A stretch of 8,987 bases of DNA from Bacillota bacterium (GTDB taxonomy: Bacteria > Bacillota > Sulfobacillia > JAJZYS01 > JAJYTV01): the NCBI GenBank assembly GCA_021792885.1, contig JAJYTV010000060.1, forward strand, positions 1 to 8,987, read 5' to 3'. Each line of letters opens with the position of its first letter. Position 1 is the first letter of the stretch. The notes under the pieces were generated by a model. It was not told the origin of the DNA. It was given only the letters and a program-made list of their open reading frames with translations, and ran no database searches. Positions 1 through 6,400 of the stretch are shown here, in pieces. The translations under genes and the position numbers were made by a program.

Positions 1-140
1 TGCCGCACGAGAGTGTCATGGCGCTCGCGCCGATCGTGCGGGCGGGCATGGAGGGCGCGGCGCAGCTGCGCGTTCCGCTCGAGGTGGAGATCAAGGCGGG
101 TGGCAACTGGTACGACGTCGAGGCGCTCGCGCATGCCTGA
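1..140 (+). CDS. polA: DNA polymerase I, C-terminal end (partial)
   Basis: This is the last 45 codons of DNA polymerase I, cut by the left window edge and read from position 3 to the TGA at 138-140. DNA polymerase I fills gaps and removes RNA primers in replication and repair. The visible tail reads PHESVMALAPIVRAGMEGAA and then a VPL stretch followed by GGNWYD. That matches the family signature at the end of the polymerase domain, where a helix carrying a V-x-x-x-M-E-x-A pattern is followed by VPL and a terminal NWY/D motif. The catalytic regions lie outside the window. The stop codon overlaps the start of mutM by 8 bp, so the two are probably cotranscribed, and polA next to mutM is a common order in Bacillota. 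Identification is by recognition of the C-terminal motif only. Confidence 0.85.
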   Translation, partial: PHESVMALAPIVRAGMEGAAQLRVPLEVEIKAGGNWYDVEALAHA

Positions 141-1047
141 GCTGCCCGAAGTCGAGACGGTGCGGCGCACGCTGATCGAGGGCGGACTCGTCGGCCGGCG
201 CATCGTGCGCGCGCAGGTCCTGCATCCGGACGCAGTGCGCCACCCGGCCCCGCAGGAGTTCGCGCAGACGCTGAAGGGCAGGCGCATCGCGGGGATCGGG
301 CGGCGCGGCAAGTACCTCCTGCTCGCGCTTGATGCGGGCGTCCTGGTCGCGCACCTGCGCATGACCGGCAGGCTCTGGCTGAGCTTGCCGGAGGCGGAGG
401 AGCTTGTGCACACGCACGTGGTCTTCGATCTCGACGACGGTCGCCAGCTGCGCTTTCGCGACGTGCGGCGCTTCGGTGGATTCCACCTCCTGCAGGACGC
501 CAGCGATCCCGCCGCGCCGCAGGGGCTGCGCGAGCTCGGACCGGAGCCGGACGCGCTGCGGGCCCGGGACATCCGCGACGCCTGTGCGCGCCACGCGCGC
601 CTCGCCATCAAGGGACTCCTTTTGGACCAGCGCGTCGTCGCCGGTCTCGGGAACATCTACGTCGACGAAGCGCTACACCGCGCGAGGGTGCACCCTGCGC
701 GCGCATGTGGTAGCCTGACCCAAAGGGAGCACGGACGCATCGCCGACGCCCTGCGGGAGGTGCTCGGCGAGGCGCTGGCGAACCGCGGAACGACGTTCCT
801 CGACTTCCGCGACGGCACCGGCGAGCCCGGCGCCTTCCAAGAGTTCCTGCGCGTCTACCAGCGCGAGGGGCTGCCCTGCCGGAGCTGCGGCACGCCGATC
901 GCGAAGACGCGGGTCGCAGGACGGGGAACCCACTACTGTCCAAAGTGCCAGAAGGGAGACGGGTTTCCATCCAGTACTGCACGTACGCGTACGACGACGA
1001 GAAGCAGGCCCGCGAAGACTTCGAGCGGCTCCAGGCGCGCAAGGTGA
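133..1047 (+). CDS. mutM: Formamidopyrimidine-DNA glycosylase / AP lyase (MutM/Fpg)
   Basis: This bifunctional base-excision repair enzyme removes 8-oxoguanine and other oxidised purines and nicks the abasic site. The start at 133 is chosen because the protein must begin MPELPEVETVRR: Pro2 is the catalytic nucleophile after Met removal and Glu3 is catalytic. An upstream in-frame ATG at 13 lies inside polA and is rejected. Further landmarks are Lys60 in GRRGKYLL, the helix-two-turn-helix region with Asn174 in AGLGNIYVDEAL, and a C-terminal zinc finger with Cys249, Cys252, Cys269 and Cys272, with Arg264 in GRGT. The family normally ends just after the last cysteine pair at about 270-275 residues. 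Here the frame runs to 304, adding an Arg/Thr/Ser-rich tail that looks like out-of-frame translation of the next ORF. Function is secure; the true C-terminus is uncertain. Confidence 0.93.
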   Translation: MPELPEVETVRRTLIEGGLVGRRIVRAQVLHPDAVRHPAPQEFAQTLKGRRIAGIGRRGKYLLLALDAGVLVAHLRMTGRLWLSLPEAEELVHTHVVFDLDDGRQLRFRDVRRFGGFHLLQDASDPAAPQGLRELGPEPDALRARDIRDACARHARLAIKGLLLDQRVVAGLGNIYVDEALHRARVHPARACGSLTQREHGRIADALREVLGEALANRGTTFLDFRDGTGEPGAFQEFLRVYQREGLPCRSCGTPIAKTRVAGRGTHYCPKCQKGDGFPSSTARTRTTTRSRPAKTSSGSRRAR

Positions 1048-1157
1048 CGGGCGAATTCGCGCTGCGCCGTCACGAGGGGCGCTGGTTCCTCGAGATCGGT
1101 GCGGAGAAGGACCTCCCTGACGCGTTCCTGGGCAAGTTGACGGGCGAGCGGCTCTAA
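945..1157 (+). CDS. Small hypothetical protein overlapping mutM
   Basis: This 70-residue ORF lies between mutM and coaE. I do not recognise its family. From about position 963 the codons are strongly G/C-ending and the residues look natural, with a charged helix (DDEKQAREDFERL) followed by a probable beta-hairpin (GEFALRRHEGRWFLEIGAEKD). In the same DNA the mutM frame gives a low-complexity Arg/Thr/Ser tail, so this frame is the better coding candidate. The only available start is GTG at 945, which sits within the mutM zinc-finger codons and has no clear ribosome binding site. Either the gene is translationally coupled to mutM with an unusual 103-bp overlap, or an indel near 945-965 has disturbed the junction. 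It ends 22 bp before coaE and probably belongs to the same operon. It looks soluble, with no signal peptide or membrane segment. Confidence 0.6.
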   Translation: MPEGRRVSIQYCTYAYDDEKQAREDFERLQARKVTGEFALRRHEGRWFLEIGAEKDLPDAFLGKLTGERL

Positions 1158-1179
1158 GCGAAAGGGGCGTCCTTGCGCC

Positions 1180-1776
1180 ATGCGTCGGATCGGGCTGACA
1201 GGCGGCATCGCGACCGGCAAGAGCACGGTCGCAGCGATCCTGCGCGAGCTTGGCGCGCCGGTCGTGGATGCCGATGCGGTGGCGCACGAGGTGACATCGC
1301 CGGGAATGCCGGCCCTTGCGGAGATCGCCGAGCGGCTCGGCCCCGAGTTCATCCTGGCGGACGGGTCCTTGGACCGGCCGCGCCTCGCGCGCGTCGTCTT
1401 CCGCGAGCCGGCGATGCTGGAGCACCTCAACGCGATCGTGCACCCGCGTGTGCGCGCCGCGATGGAGGAAGCGTGCGAACGCCTTGCGGCCAGGGGCGCG
1501 GACCTCGTCGTGCTGGACGTGCCGCTTCTCTTGGAGGCGAGAGATCGCTACGCGGTGGACGCGGTCTGGCTCGTCTACGTTCCGGAGCCGCTCCAGATCG
1601 CGCGCCTCATGGAGCGCAACGGGCTTTCGGAGCCTGACGCGCTCGCGCGTATCCGCGCGCAGATGCCGATCGAGGAGAAGCGGCAGCTCGCCGACGTTGT
1701 GATCGACAACACCGGTGACCTTGCCCACCTGCGAGAGCAGGTGGTGCAGCTCTTCCAGGGCCTGCAGGGGAGGTAA
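1180..1776 (+). CDS. coaE: Dephospho-CoA kinase
   Basis: CoaE phosphorylates the 3'-hydroxyl of dephospho-CoA with ATP, the last step of coenzyme A synthesis, in the cytoplasm. The 198-residue protein has the normal family length. The P-loop GGIATGKST is at residues 8-16, followed by the VVDADAVAHE motif (Asp30 and Asp32 in the substrate/Mg region). HPRV and VLDVPLLLEA follow in the CoA-binding and core regions, and the lid/helical part contains RLMERNGLSEPDALARIRAQ. ATG1180 is the only in-frame start near the ORF 5' end; a GGGG purine stretch lies about 12 nt upstream, a rather long spacing. The gene lies 22 bp after the small ORF and 5 bp before the transglycosylase gene. mutM-coaE clustering is typical of Bacillota. 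The identification is firm. Confidence 0.95.
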   Translation: MRRIGLTGGIATGKSTVAAILRELGAPVVDADAVAHEVTSPGMPALAEIAERLGPEFILADGSLDRPRLARVVFREPAMLEHLNAIVHPRVRAAMEEACERLAARGADLVVLDVPLLLEARDRYAVDAVWLVYVPEPLQIARLMERNGLSEPDALARIRAQMPIEEKRQLADVVIDNTGDLAHLREQVVQLFQGLQGR

Positions 1777-1781
1777 GCGCC

Positions 1782-2330
1782 ATGCGGCGCCGTCGGCTCT
1801 GGCTTGCGGGCATGGCGATTTGCGCCCTTCTTGTCCCGTGGCTCGGCAACGTGGTGTATCCCTGGCCGTACCAGTCCGCGTTCCTCGCGGCCGGGCGGCG
1901 CTACGGCATCTCGCCGTACCTGCTTGCGGGCGTCGCCCGCGCCGAAAGCCGCTTCGACCCGACGGCGCGTTCGCGCCGCGGTGCTATCGGCATCATGCAG
2001 GTCCTGCCCGAGACCGGCGCCTACCTGACCGGCCGCAGCGAGTCCGCAGTTTCGGTGTCGCTCCTCTCGCCGCAGTACAGCATCCACGTCGGCGCGCAGT
2101 ACCTCGCGCTCTTGCGCGACGAATTTCGCAACGACACCGCGGCGATCGCCGCCTACAACGGCGGCGACGCGACCGTGCGCGGGTGGATCCGGTCCGGTGT
2201 GTGGCGTCCCGGTGAATCGCCGCAGAGGATTCCGTACCCGGAGACGGCCAATTTCGTCGAACGCGTGCAACGCAACGCGCGCTGGTATGCGTTCCTGTAT
2301 CCGGGTCGCACGCCAGCACGCGCCAAATGA
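1782..2330 (+). CDS. Lytic transglycosylase (SLT domain), membrane-anchored
   Basis: This is a peptidoglycan-cleaving transglycosylase of the soluble-lytic-transglycosylase (SLT, goose-lysozyme-like) fold, 182 residues. After a positively charged MRRRR start, a single hydrophobic segment (about residues 6-25) should act as a signal anchor, placing the catalytic domain outside the membrane. The domain shows the family motifs in order: AESRFDP with catalytic Glu55, GAIGIMQVLP (about 67-76), AAYNGG (123-128) and ETANFVERV (154-162). The ribosome binding site GGGGAGG lies 8 nt before ATG1782. The gene is 5 bp downstream of coaE and is the last of the plus-strand run; SLT genes beside coaE are a known arrangement in Bacillota. 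The cellular role (wall turnover or sporulation) cannot be told from sequence. Confidence 0.92.
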   Translation: MRRRRLWLAGMAICALLVPWLGNVVYPWPYQSAFLAAGRRYGISPYLLAGVARAESRFDPTARSRRGAIGIMQVLPETGAYLTGRSESAVSVSLLSPQYSIHVGAQYLALLRDEFRNDTAAIAAYNGGDATVRGWIRSGVWRPGESPQRIPYPETANFVERVQRNARWYAFLYPGRTPARAK

Positions 2331-2364
2331 GGGCGGGCGCGCAATGCACGCAAGAAGATGACGC

Positions 2365-2393
2365 TTGTCGCCCGCACGGCCATGTGCTAATAT
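2365..2393 (+). promoter_or_regulatory. Sigma70/SigA-type promoter for the tRNA-Leu pair
   Basis: A -35 box TTGTCG (2365-2370) and a -10 box TAATAT (2388-2393) are separated by exactly 17 bp. A TGC precedes the -10, giving an extended -10 (TGN) element. Transcription should start near 2400, a few nucleotides before the first tRNA. It is an unusually AT-rich patch in GC-rich surroundings and correctly placed, so the call is fairly strong. Confidence 0.8.
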
Positions 2394-2403
2394 AGCCGTT
2401 GCC

Positions 2404-2490
2404 GCCGAAGTGGTGGAACTGGCAGACACGCGGTGTTCAGGGCGCCGTGAGCGTATGCTCGTGCGGGTTCAAATCCCGCCTTCGGCACCA
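2404..2490 (+). tRNA. tRNA-Leu (CAG)
   Basis: This 87-nt class II tRNA has an encoded CCA. The acceptor stem GCCGAAG pairs with CTTCGGC, followed by discriminator A2487 and CCA 2488-2490. The anticodon stem CGGTG/CGCCG (2431-2435 with 2443-2447) encloses the loop TTCAGGG, giving anticodon CAG at 2438-2440, which reads CUG. The long variable arm GAGC-GTAT-GCTC and the T arm GCGGG-TTCAAAT-CCCGC are intact. CUG is the main leucine codon expected in a GC-rich genome. Confidence 0.97.
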
Positions 2491-2495
2491 GGTTT

Positions 2496-2580
2496 GTCGG
2501 GATGGCGGAACAGGCAGACGCGTACGTTTGAGGGGCGTATGGGGTAACCCGTGGGGGTTCAAGTCCCCCTCCCGACACCA
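2496..2580 (+). tRNA. tRNA-Leu (GAG)
   Basis: This 85-nt class II tRNA lies 5 nt after the first tRNA and shares its transcript. Acceptor GTCGGGA pairs with TCCCGAC, then discriminator A2577 and encoded CCA 2578-2580. The anticodon stem TACGT/GCGTA surrounds the loop TTGAGGG with anticodon GAG at 2530-2532, reading CUC and CUU. A short variable arm (GGG-TAA-CCC) and the T arm GGGGG-TTCAAGT-CCCCC are intact. Together with the CAG tRNA it covers three CUN codons. Confidence 0.96.
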
Positions 2581-2591
2581 TCTTTCGGAGC

Positions 2592-2622
2592 ACACGCCGC
2601 ACGGTCAGTCCGTGCGGCGTGT
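2592..2622 (+). terminator. Hairpin terminator after the tRNA pair
   Basis: A perfect 13-bp stem (2592-2604 with 2610-2622; left arm ACACGCCGCACGG) with a 5-nt loop begins 11 nt after the second tRNA. The trailing sequence has only a short T stretch (CGTCGTTT), so the U-tract is weak, but stem strength and position make termination or 3'-end formation of the tRNA transcript the best reading. Confidence 0.75.
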
Positions 2623-2809
2623 CGTCGTTTGCCGGCATTCCGGTCGCAGGCTGGCGCAGTGTGACCACCAATGTGCCGTCGTCTGGCACAGCGCACGCGA
2701 AGAACAGCAGCAGCCGACACGGCTCGCGCAAGTCCTCGCGGTTCTGCAGGCCACCGAGCCTCTGGACGCTTGTGCCATGAGGAGCTCCGTACTCCGGTCT
2801 CGTACCGCA

Positions 2810-3007
2810 TCACGCTCCGCGCGGTCCGCGGCGAAGTGCGTCCAGCGCTCGCCCGATGGCCGCCCGCTCGTCGCGCAGCTTCGTGATGTTCCGCTCGATG
2901 AGATGGGCGACGTTGCTACGTGCAAGATGCCCAAGCAGGGTGTCGTGTTGGCGGTCAAGATCCTCACTGATCCCTGCAACATTCTTTGAACGCGTGGGGA
3001 TGACCAT
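2810..3007 (-). CDS. Possible small coiled-coil protein (hypothetical, perhaps a remnant)
   Basis: This 65-residue ORF has a natural-looking charged composition. Residues 12-60 (from GISEDLDRQHDTLL to KLRDERAAIGRALDALRRG) have heptad-like leucine/isoleucine spacing that suggests a helical or coiled-coil hairpin. Codon third positions in its 3' half are mostly G/C, as expected for a real gene here. I do not recognise the family. The start ATG at 3007 lies 36 bp after the cupin stop on the same strand, with a GGAG about 12 nt upstream, so cotranscription with the cupin gene is possible. The surrounding DNA is less GC-rich and gene-poor. It may be a functional small gene, the remnant of a larger one, or a chance ORF. 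Confidence 0.35.
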   Translation of the reverse strand: MVIPTRSKNVAGISEDLDRQHDTLLGHLARSNVAHLIERNITKLRDERAAIGRALDALRRGPRGA

Positions 3008-3043
3008 GGGGGCGTGGTCTCCAACCGACGCAGCAGGTAAGCT

Positions 3044-3340
3044 TCAAAGATAATCTTCACGCAAGGGTGTAAAGCTGTTGATGTCAATCGTCTCCTCCAA
3101 AGCCACTGCAGAATGCTCGGCGTCGGCCGGCACGACGCACGACTCCCCGGCACGGAGGATGAGTTCCCGCCCTTCGATGTTATACCGGAGAGATCCTTGA
3201 ACGATGTAGCTGGATTGTTCGTGGGGATGACGGTGTGGGGGAACGGCTGCTCCCTTGTTGAAGGTGAACCGGACCACCATCAGAGATGTACCGTGGGCGA
3301 GTGTCTCACGGGTGATTCCTACGGCCACTGGAACTTTCAT
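3044..3340 (-). CDS. Small cupin-domain protein
   Basis: This is a single-domain cupin of 98 residues, the usual size for a minimal cupin_2 beta-barrel. Cupins are metal-binding barrels with varied roles (isomerases, dioxygenases, ligand sensors), and nothing here identifies the substrate. Motif 1 is visible as PPHRHPHEQSSYIVQG, with the metal-binding His-x-His and a following Glu in the expected spacing. Motif 2 is GESCVVPADAEHSAV, with the fourth ligand His. I chose the ATG at 3340 because a run of seven G (AGGGGGGG) lies 8 nt upstream, an excellent ribosome binding site. An upstream in-frame ATG at 3427 would add 29 residues overlapping the likely promoter. The gene lies alone in a less GC-rich stretch between the tRNA locus and the serine operon, suggesting acquired DNA. 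Confidence 0.85.
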   Translation of the reverse strand: MKVPVAVGITRETLAHGTSLMVVRFTFNKGAAVPPHRHPHEQSSYIVQGSLRYNIEGRELILRAGESCVVPADAEHSAVALEETIDINSFTPLREDYL

Positions 3341-3379
3341 CAAACTGTCCCCCCCTACACGCGGTCCAGAATCGTACCG

Positions 3380-3385
3380 AGTATA
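3380..3385 (-). promoter_or_regulatory. Possible -10 box for the cupin gene
   Basis: TATACT on the minus strand is a 5/6 match to a -10 consensus, 39 bp upstream of the cupin ATG. At 17 bp spacing the -35 position reads CTGTGC, a poor match, so this is only suggestive. Confidence 0.35.
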
Positions 3386-3727
3386 CTGCGGCCGCAACGC
3401 CCGCACAGCCTTTGGCGTCAGCTGCATCGCTCCTCGTCATAGGCAGCATCTCATCCAAAACTTCCTGCAGCCGCATCGACGAACAGAATTCCCAGACCAT
3501 CGCGCCTTGGGGTCCTGCAATCGATGTCCGGCTTGCCCACCTTCCCGTAGAGCCTGGCCCGGCAACTGCCATCACACTACCTGGAACCGGCAATGCTTGA
3601 GAGTATGCTGCTGGCCACGCGGGACGCGAAGCATTCCGCGGCCGCCGGAACCGAGGCGTGCCAGTCCTCTCCTGACGCACTCCCGCAGGGCAAAGCCTGA
3701 ACGCACCTTCGTAACTGTGTCGTGTTC

Positions 3728-3753
3728 GCTCCGCAGCCGCTGAGGCGCGGAGC
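3728..3753. repeat. Inverted repeat (7-bp stem)
   Basis: GCTCCGC at 3728-3734 pairs perfectly with GCGGAGC at 3747-3753 around a 12-nt loop. It lies 26 bp left of a stronger hairpin. Function is unknown; it may be part of a terminator region. Confidence 0.4.
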
Positions 3754-3779
3754 GGCCATGTACGCCTGGGCTGATGGGA

Positions 3780-3812
3780 GAGCACGCGGCGGATCCAGCC
3801 CGCCGCGTGCTC
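3780..3812. terminator. Strong hairpin, possible bidirectional terminator
   Basis: GAGCACGCGGCGG (3780-3792) pairs perfectly over 13 bp with 3800-3812 around a 7-nt loop. The plus-strand side is followed by GGTGCTTTCGTC, as weak a T stretch as that of the tRNA terminator. The hairpin lies about 190 bp beyond the stop codon of the minus-strand serine operon and could end that transcript, though no T-tract follows on the minus strand. Confidence 0.45.
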
Positions 3813-3998
3813 CCGGTGCTTTCGTCATGCTATTGCGTTTCCGTTCTGGGGCCCTTCGAACACTCCCCATCCATCTACTTGTTGCTTGTCGCTGTTACCC
3901 GACTGCCTGCGCTCCTGCTCTCGTACCGCCGGCCATCCTGCCATCGACGCGCATCCGGGGCCGGTCGCGCAGGGGAGGGAACCGCCAGCCAGGACCTC

Positions 3999-4820
3999 CT
4001 ACGGCAGTGGTTCCGCGATGCGCCTCCTGCCGATGAAGTGCACGGCTTCCGTGTAGCCGGCGCTCCGCGCGAGGGCGATCCCATCTGCGAAGCCCGCGCC
4101 GACGTCTTCCGGCACGTGGGCGTCCGAGCCGATGCTCATAGGTACCCCGGCGGCGCGTGCGACCGTGAGGTAGCCCTCCACCGGGTAGATCTCGCCGACG
4201 GGCTTCCTCTGCCCGGCGGTGTTGCATTCGAGGGCCATGTCCTTGCGACGCAGGACCTCCACGGTCGCCGCGAACTCGGCATCGAGCGGCTCCTCCGCCC
4301 GCTCGCCGAAGATCTTCGGCAGATCGGGATGCGTGAGGACGTCGAACAGTCCGGACTCCGCCGCCATGCGGCTCAGCGCGAAGTAGCGCCGCCAGATCTC
4401 CACCCGCCCGAGCGCCGCTGCGGCCGGGCGATGCTCGTCGAGATCGATGCCGACATCGCCGACGAAGTGCACGGAGCCGTGCACAAAGTCCCATGGATAG
4501 CGGGCAAGGAACCGCGCGATGCCTTCCTCCGCCCCTGGCACGTAGTCCATCTCGAGGCCGAACGACACCGGCACCCCCCGCGCCTTGGACCGCTCGACGA
4601 ACTCGAGGTAGGTCTCGAGGGGGTAGAGGCAGCGCGCGTCTGCCCAGGCGTTCGGCAAGAGGCCCCGCGCCTCGTGGAAGCGGTAGGCGTGCTCGACGAT
4701 GCCGAGCCGCTGCACGCCGGCGCGCGCCGCCTGTTCGAGGTACCTGTCGAGCCAGGCGTCCGGGTAGTTCTCGGGCGTGTACGGCCCGCGCTCGAGGTGG
4801 ACGTGCTGGTCGGCGATCAT
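3999..4820 (-). CDS. PHP-family phosphatase (histidinol-phosphatase-like); candidate phosphoserine phosphatase
   Basis: This 273-residue protein is a PHP-domain metal-dependent phosphoesterase, most like the HisJ/HisK histidinol-phosphate phosphatases, which hydrolyse an amino-alcohol phosphate. The metal-site motifs appear in order: DQHVHLE (Asp4, His6, His8), IVEHAYRFHE (Glu43, His44), GLEMDY (Glu90), HGSVHFVGD (His114, His118), THPDL (His164), ECNTAG (Glu198) and GSDAH (Asp233, His235). The ligand set looks complete, so the enzyme should be active. It is the last gene of the aminotransferase-serA operon; its ATG overlaps the serA TGA by 4 bp (4817-4820). No his genes are nearby. The context therefore favours phosphoserine dephosphorylation, the serine-pathway step otherwise missing, but true histidinol-phosphatase activity cannot be excluded. 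It is cytoplasmic, with no signal peptide. PHP family: very sure; substrate: inference. Confidence 0.9.
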   Translation of the reverse strand: MIADQHVHLERGPYTPENYPDAWLDRYLEQAARAGVQRLGIVEHAYRFHEARGLLPNAWADARCLYPLETYLEFVERSKARGVPVSFGLEMDYVPGAEEGIARFLARYPWDFVHGSVHFVGDVGIDLDEHRPAAAALGRVEIWRRYFALSRMAAESGLFDVLTHPDLPKIFGERAEEPLDAEFAATVEVLRRKDMALECNTAGQRKPVGEIYPVEGYLTVARAAGVPMSIGSDAHVPEDVGAGFADGIALARSAGYTEAVHFIGRRRIAEPLP

Positions 4821-6400
4821 CGCTCGCCGCCTCCCTCCATCTCAGAGGTCGCGACCGTGAAGACGTCCTCGATCTCCGAAAGCTGGCGCAACTGGTCGAC
4901 GACGTCGGCGCCCGGCGCCTCGTCGAGACCGAGTGCCATCAGCGCCTTGCCGCCCGCGATCTCGCGGTCGAGTTCGAGCGTGCCGATGTTGATCTTGGCG
5001 CCGCCGAGCAGCGTGCCGACGCGTCCCACGACGCCCGGGAGGTCGCGGTGCTGGGTCAGGAGGAGATGGGGGGGAAGCCGGAGATCGAAGCGACCGCCGG
5101 CCATGCGGCGGATGCGCGGCGCTTCGGAGACGGTGATCTCCACCTGGCGCTCCTCCTGCCCCTGGAACCAGGCGGCGACCCGCGGCGGGCCGCCGGCCTC
5201 GATGCCGATGCTGAGCCCGAGGCCCGCCTCCTGGGCCCGCAGGTTGGCGTTCACGGGGTTCACGGGGCCGTCGACGACACGCTCCAGCACACCGGTGAGC
5301 ACGGCGCGGGCCGTGATCGGGGCGGCCTCGTCCGGCAGGCCGCCGCGGCACGCGACGTGCAGCGTCGCGCCCTCGCCGCCGGTCGCGCCGATGATCCGGC
5401 CCAGCACGCGCCCGACGCCGAGCAGTTGCCCTGGCACGACCCCGTCGAGGCTCGGGAAGGGGAGGTTGACGGCCTCCTCCGGGATCTCGCCGCGCAGCGC
5501 GCGCACGACGGCCTGCGCGACGCGCGTGCCGATGCTGCGCATCGCCTCGTCCGTGGAGCCGCCGAGGTGGCAGGTGAAGACCATGTCGTCGCGGGCCAGG
5601 AGCCGCGGATCCGGCGGCGGTTCCTGCGAGAACACGTCGAGCGCGGCTCCGGCAAGCTGGCCCTCGTCGCAGAGCGCCATCAGCGCCTGCTCGTCGATCA
5701 GTCCCCCTCGCGCCGCGTTCACCACGACCGCGCCGCGCGGCAGGAGCGCGAGCTCCCGGTGGCTGAGGCGCGGCCCGGTCTTCGGGGTGTGGATCGTGAG
5801 CACCTCGGCACGCGCAAGGAGCTCCTCGAGCGTCTCCACCTTCACGGCGCCCCGGGCGCGCACAGCCTCCTCGCCGACGTAGGGGTCGTAGGCGAAGGTG
5901 TGCATGCCGAAGCCCTTCGCGATCCGCGCGACCTCCCGGCCCACGCGGCCGATGCCGATGATCCCGAGCGTCTTGCCGCGCAGCTCCGTGCCGATGAACG
6001 CCTGGCGGTTCCATCCGCCGCCCCGCACGTGCAGGTCCGCCGTACGCACGTGGCGCAGGAGGGCCAGGAGGAGCGCGAACGTGTGCTCCGCCGCGGCTTC
6101 CGCGTTGGCTCCGGGAGTATTGAGGACGAGCACCCCGCGGGCCGTCGCCGCGTCGAGGTCGATGTTGTCGACCCCGGCACCGGCGCGCGCCACGACGCGC
6201 AGCTGGGGCGCCCCTGCGAGCAGGTCCTTCGTCATGCGGTGGGCGCTGCGGATGATGACCGCGTCGAAGTCCGCAAGGCGCCTCGGCAGTTCGTCGACCG
6301 GTAGAAGATCGTAGGCCTCCACATCCACCGCCGCCTCCAAGGCGGCGAGCCCTTCGGCGCCGAGATGCTCCGTCACGAGAACCCTTGGGCGGTCGTTCAT
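4817..6400 (-). CDS. serA: D-3-phosphoglycerate dehydrogenase
   Basis: SerA oxidises 3-phosphoglycerate to 3-phosphohydroxypyruvate with NAD, the committed step of serine synthesis. At 527 residues it is the long type with substrate-binding, NAD-binding, ASB and C-terminal ACT domains. Visible landmarks are ARAGAGVDNID (72-81), the nucleotide-binding GIGRVG (149-154) with YDPY (171-174), catalytic Arg231 in NAARGGLID, Glu260 in QEPP, and His278 in CHLGGST, where most relatives read PHLGxST. The ACT domain covers about 448-520 (HRDLPGVVGRVGTLL, INIGTLELDRE), implying possible serine feedback or a related effector. The start at 6400 is chosen because GGAGGG lies 8 nt upstream and MNDRPRVLV begins the domain; the longer in-frame extension lies inside the preceding gene. 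It overlaps the aminotransferase stop by 4 bp (ATGA). Confidence 0.96.
   Translation of the reverse strand: MNDRPRVLVTEHLGAEGLAALEAAVDVEAYDLLPVDELPRRLADFDAVIIRSAHRMTKDLLAGAPQLRVVARAGAGVDNIDLDAATARGVLVLNTPGANAEAAAEHTFALLLALLRHVRTADLHVRGGGWNRQAFIGTELRGKTLGIIGIGRVGREVARIAKGFGMHTFAYDPYVGEEAVRARGAVKVETLEELLARAEVLTIHTPKTGPRLSHRELALLPRGAVVVNAARGGLIDEQALMALCDEGQLAGAALDVFSQEPPPDPRLLARDDMVFTCHLGGSTDEAMRSIGTRVAQAVVRALRGEIPEEAVNLPFPSLDGVVPGQLLGVGRVLGRIIGATGGEGATLHVACRGGLPDEAAPITARAVLTGVLERVVDGPVNPVNANLRAQEAGLGLSIGIEAGGPPRVAAWFQGQEERQVEITVSEAPRIRRMAGGRFDLRLPPHLLLTQHRDLPGVVGRVGTLLGGAKINIGTLELDREIAGGKALMALGLDEAPGADVVDQLRQLSEIEDVFTVATSEMEGGGER

Larger units (their letters stand above)
3341..3998. other. Gene-poor stretch between the cupin gene and the serine operon
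   Basis: I see no convincing gene in these roughly 660 bases. Open frames on either strand give Arg/Pro/Cys-rich translations without recognisable motifs. The base composition is visibly less GC-rich than the flanking genes. The stretch holds the possible cupin promoter and two hairpins (3728-3753 and 3780-3812). Decayed coding sequence is possible but not identifiable. Confidence 0.5.

Noticed and set aside
961..967. GGGTTTC heptamer as a programmed -1 slippery site in mutM
   Set aside because: The heptamer is not in the required phase relative to the mutM reading frame.
2387..2731. Minus-strand ORF with the peptide GGGLEPPRVTPYAPQ
   Set aside because: It is the reverse translation of the two tRNA-Leu genes, a well-known artefact.
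2605..3153. 182-codon minus-strand ORF containing VKIIFEAYL and PPWSSPRVQRML, reminiscent of a large serine recombinase domain
   Set aside because: The suggestive part overlaps the cupin 3' end in another frame and the rest is Ser/Arg/Cys-rich; the resemblance is probably chance.
3577..3870. Minus-strand ORF with GARGGLDPPRA, resembling the tRNA-shadow peptide and hinting at a tRNA pseudogene
   Set aside because: The underlying sequence is the perfect hairpin at 3780-3812; no T-loop or acceptor stem could be formed.
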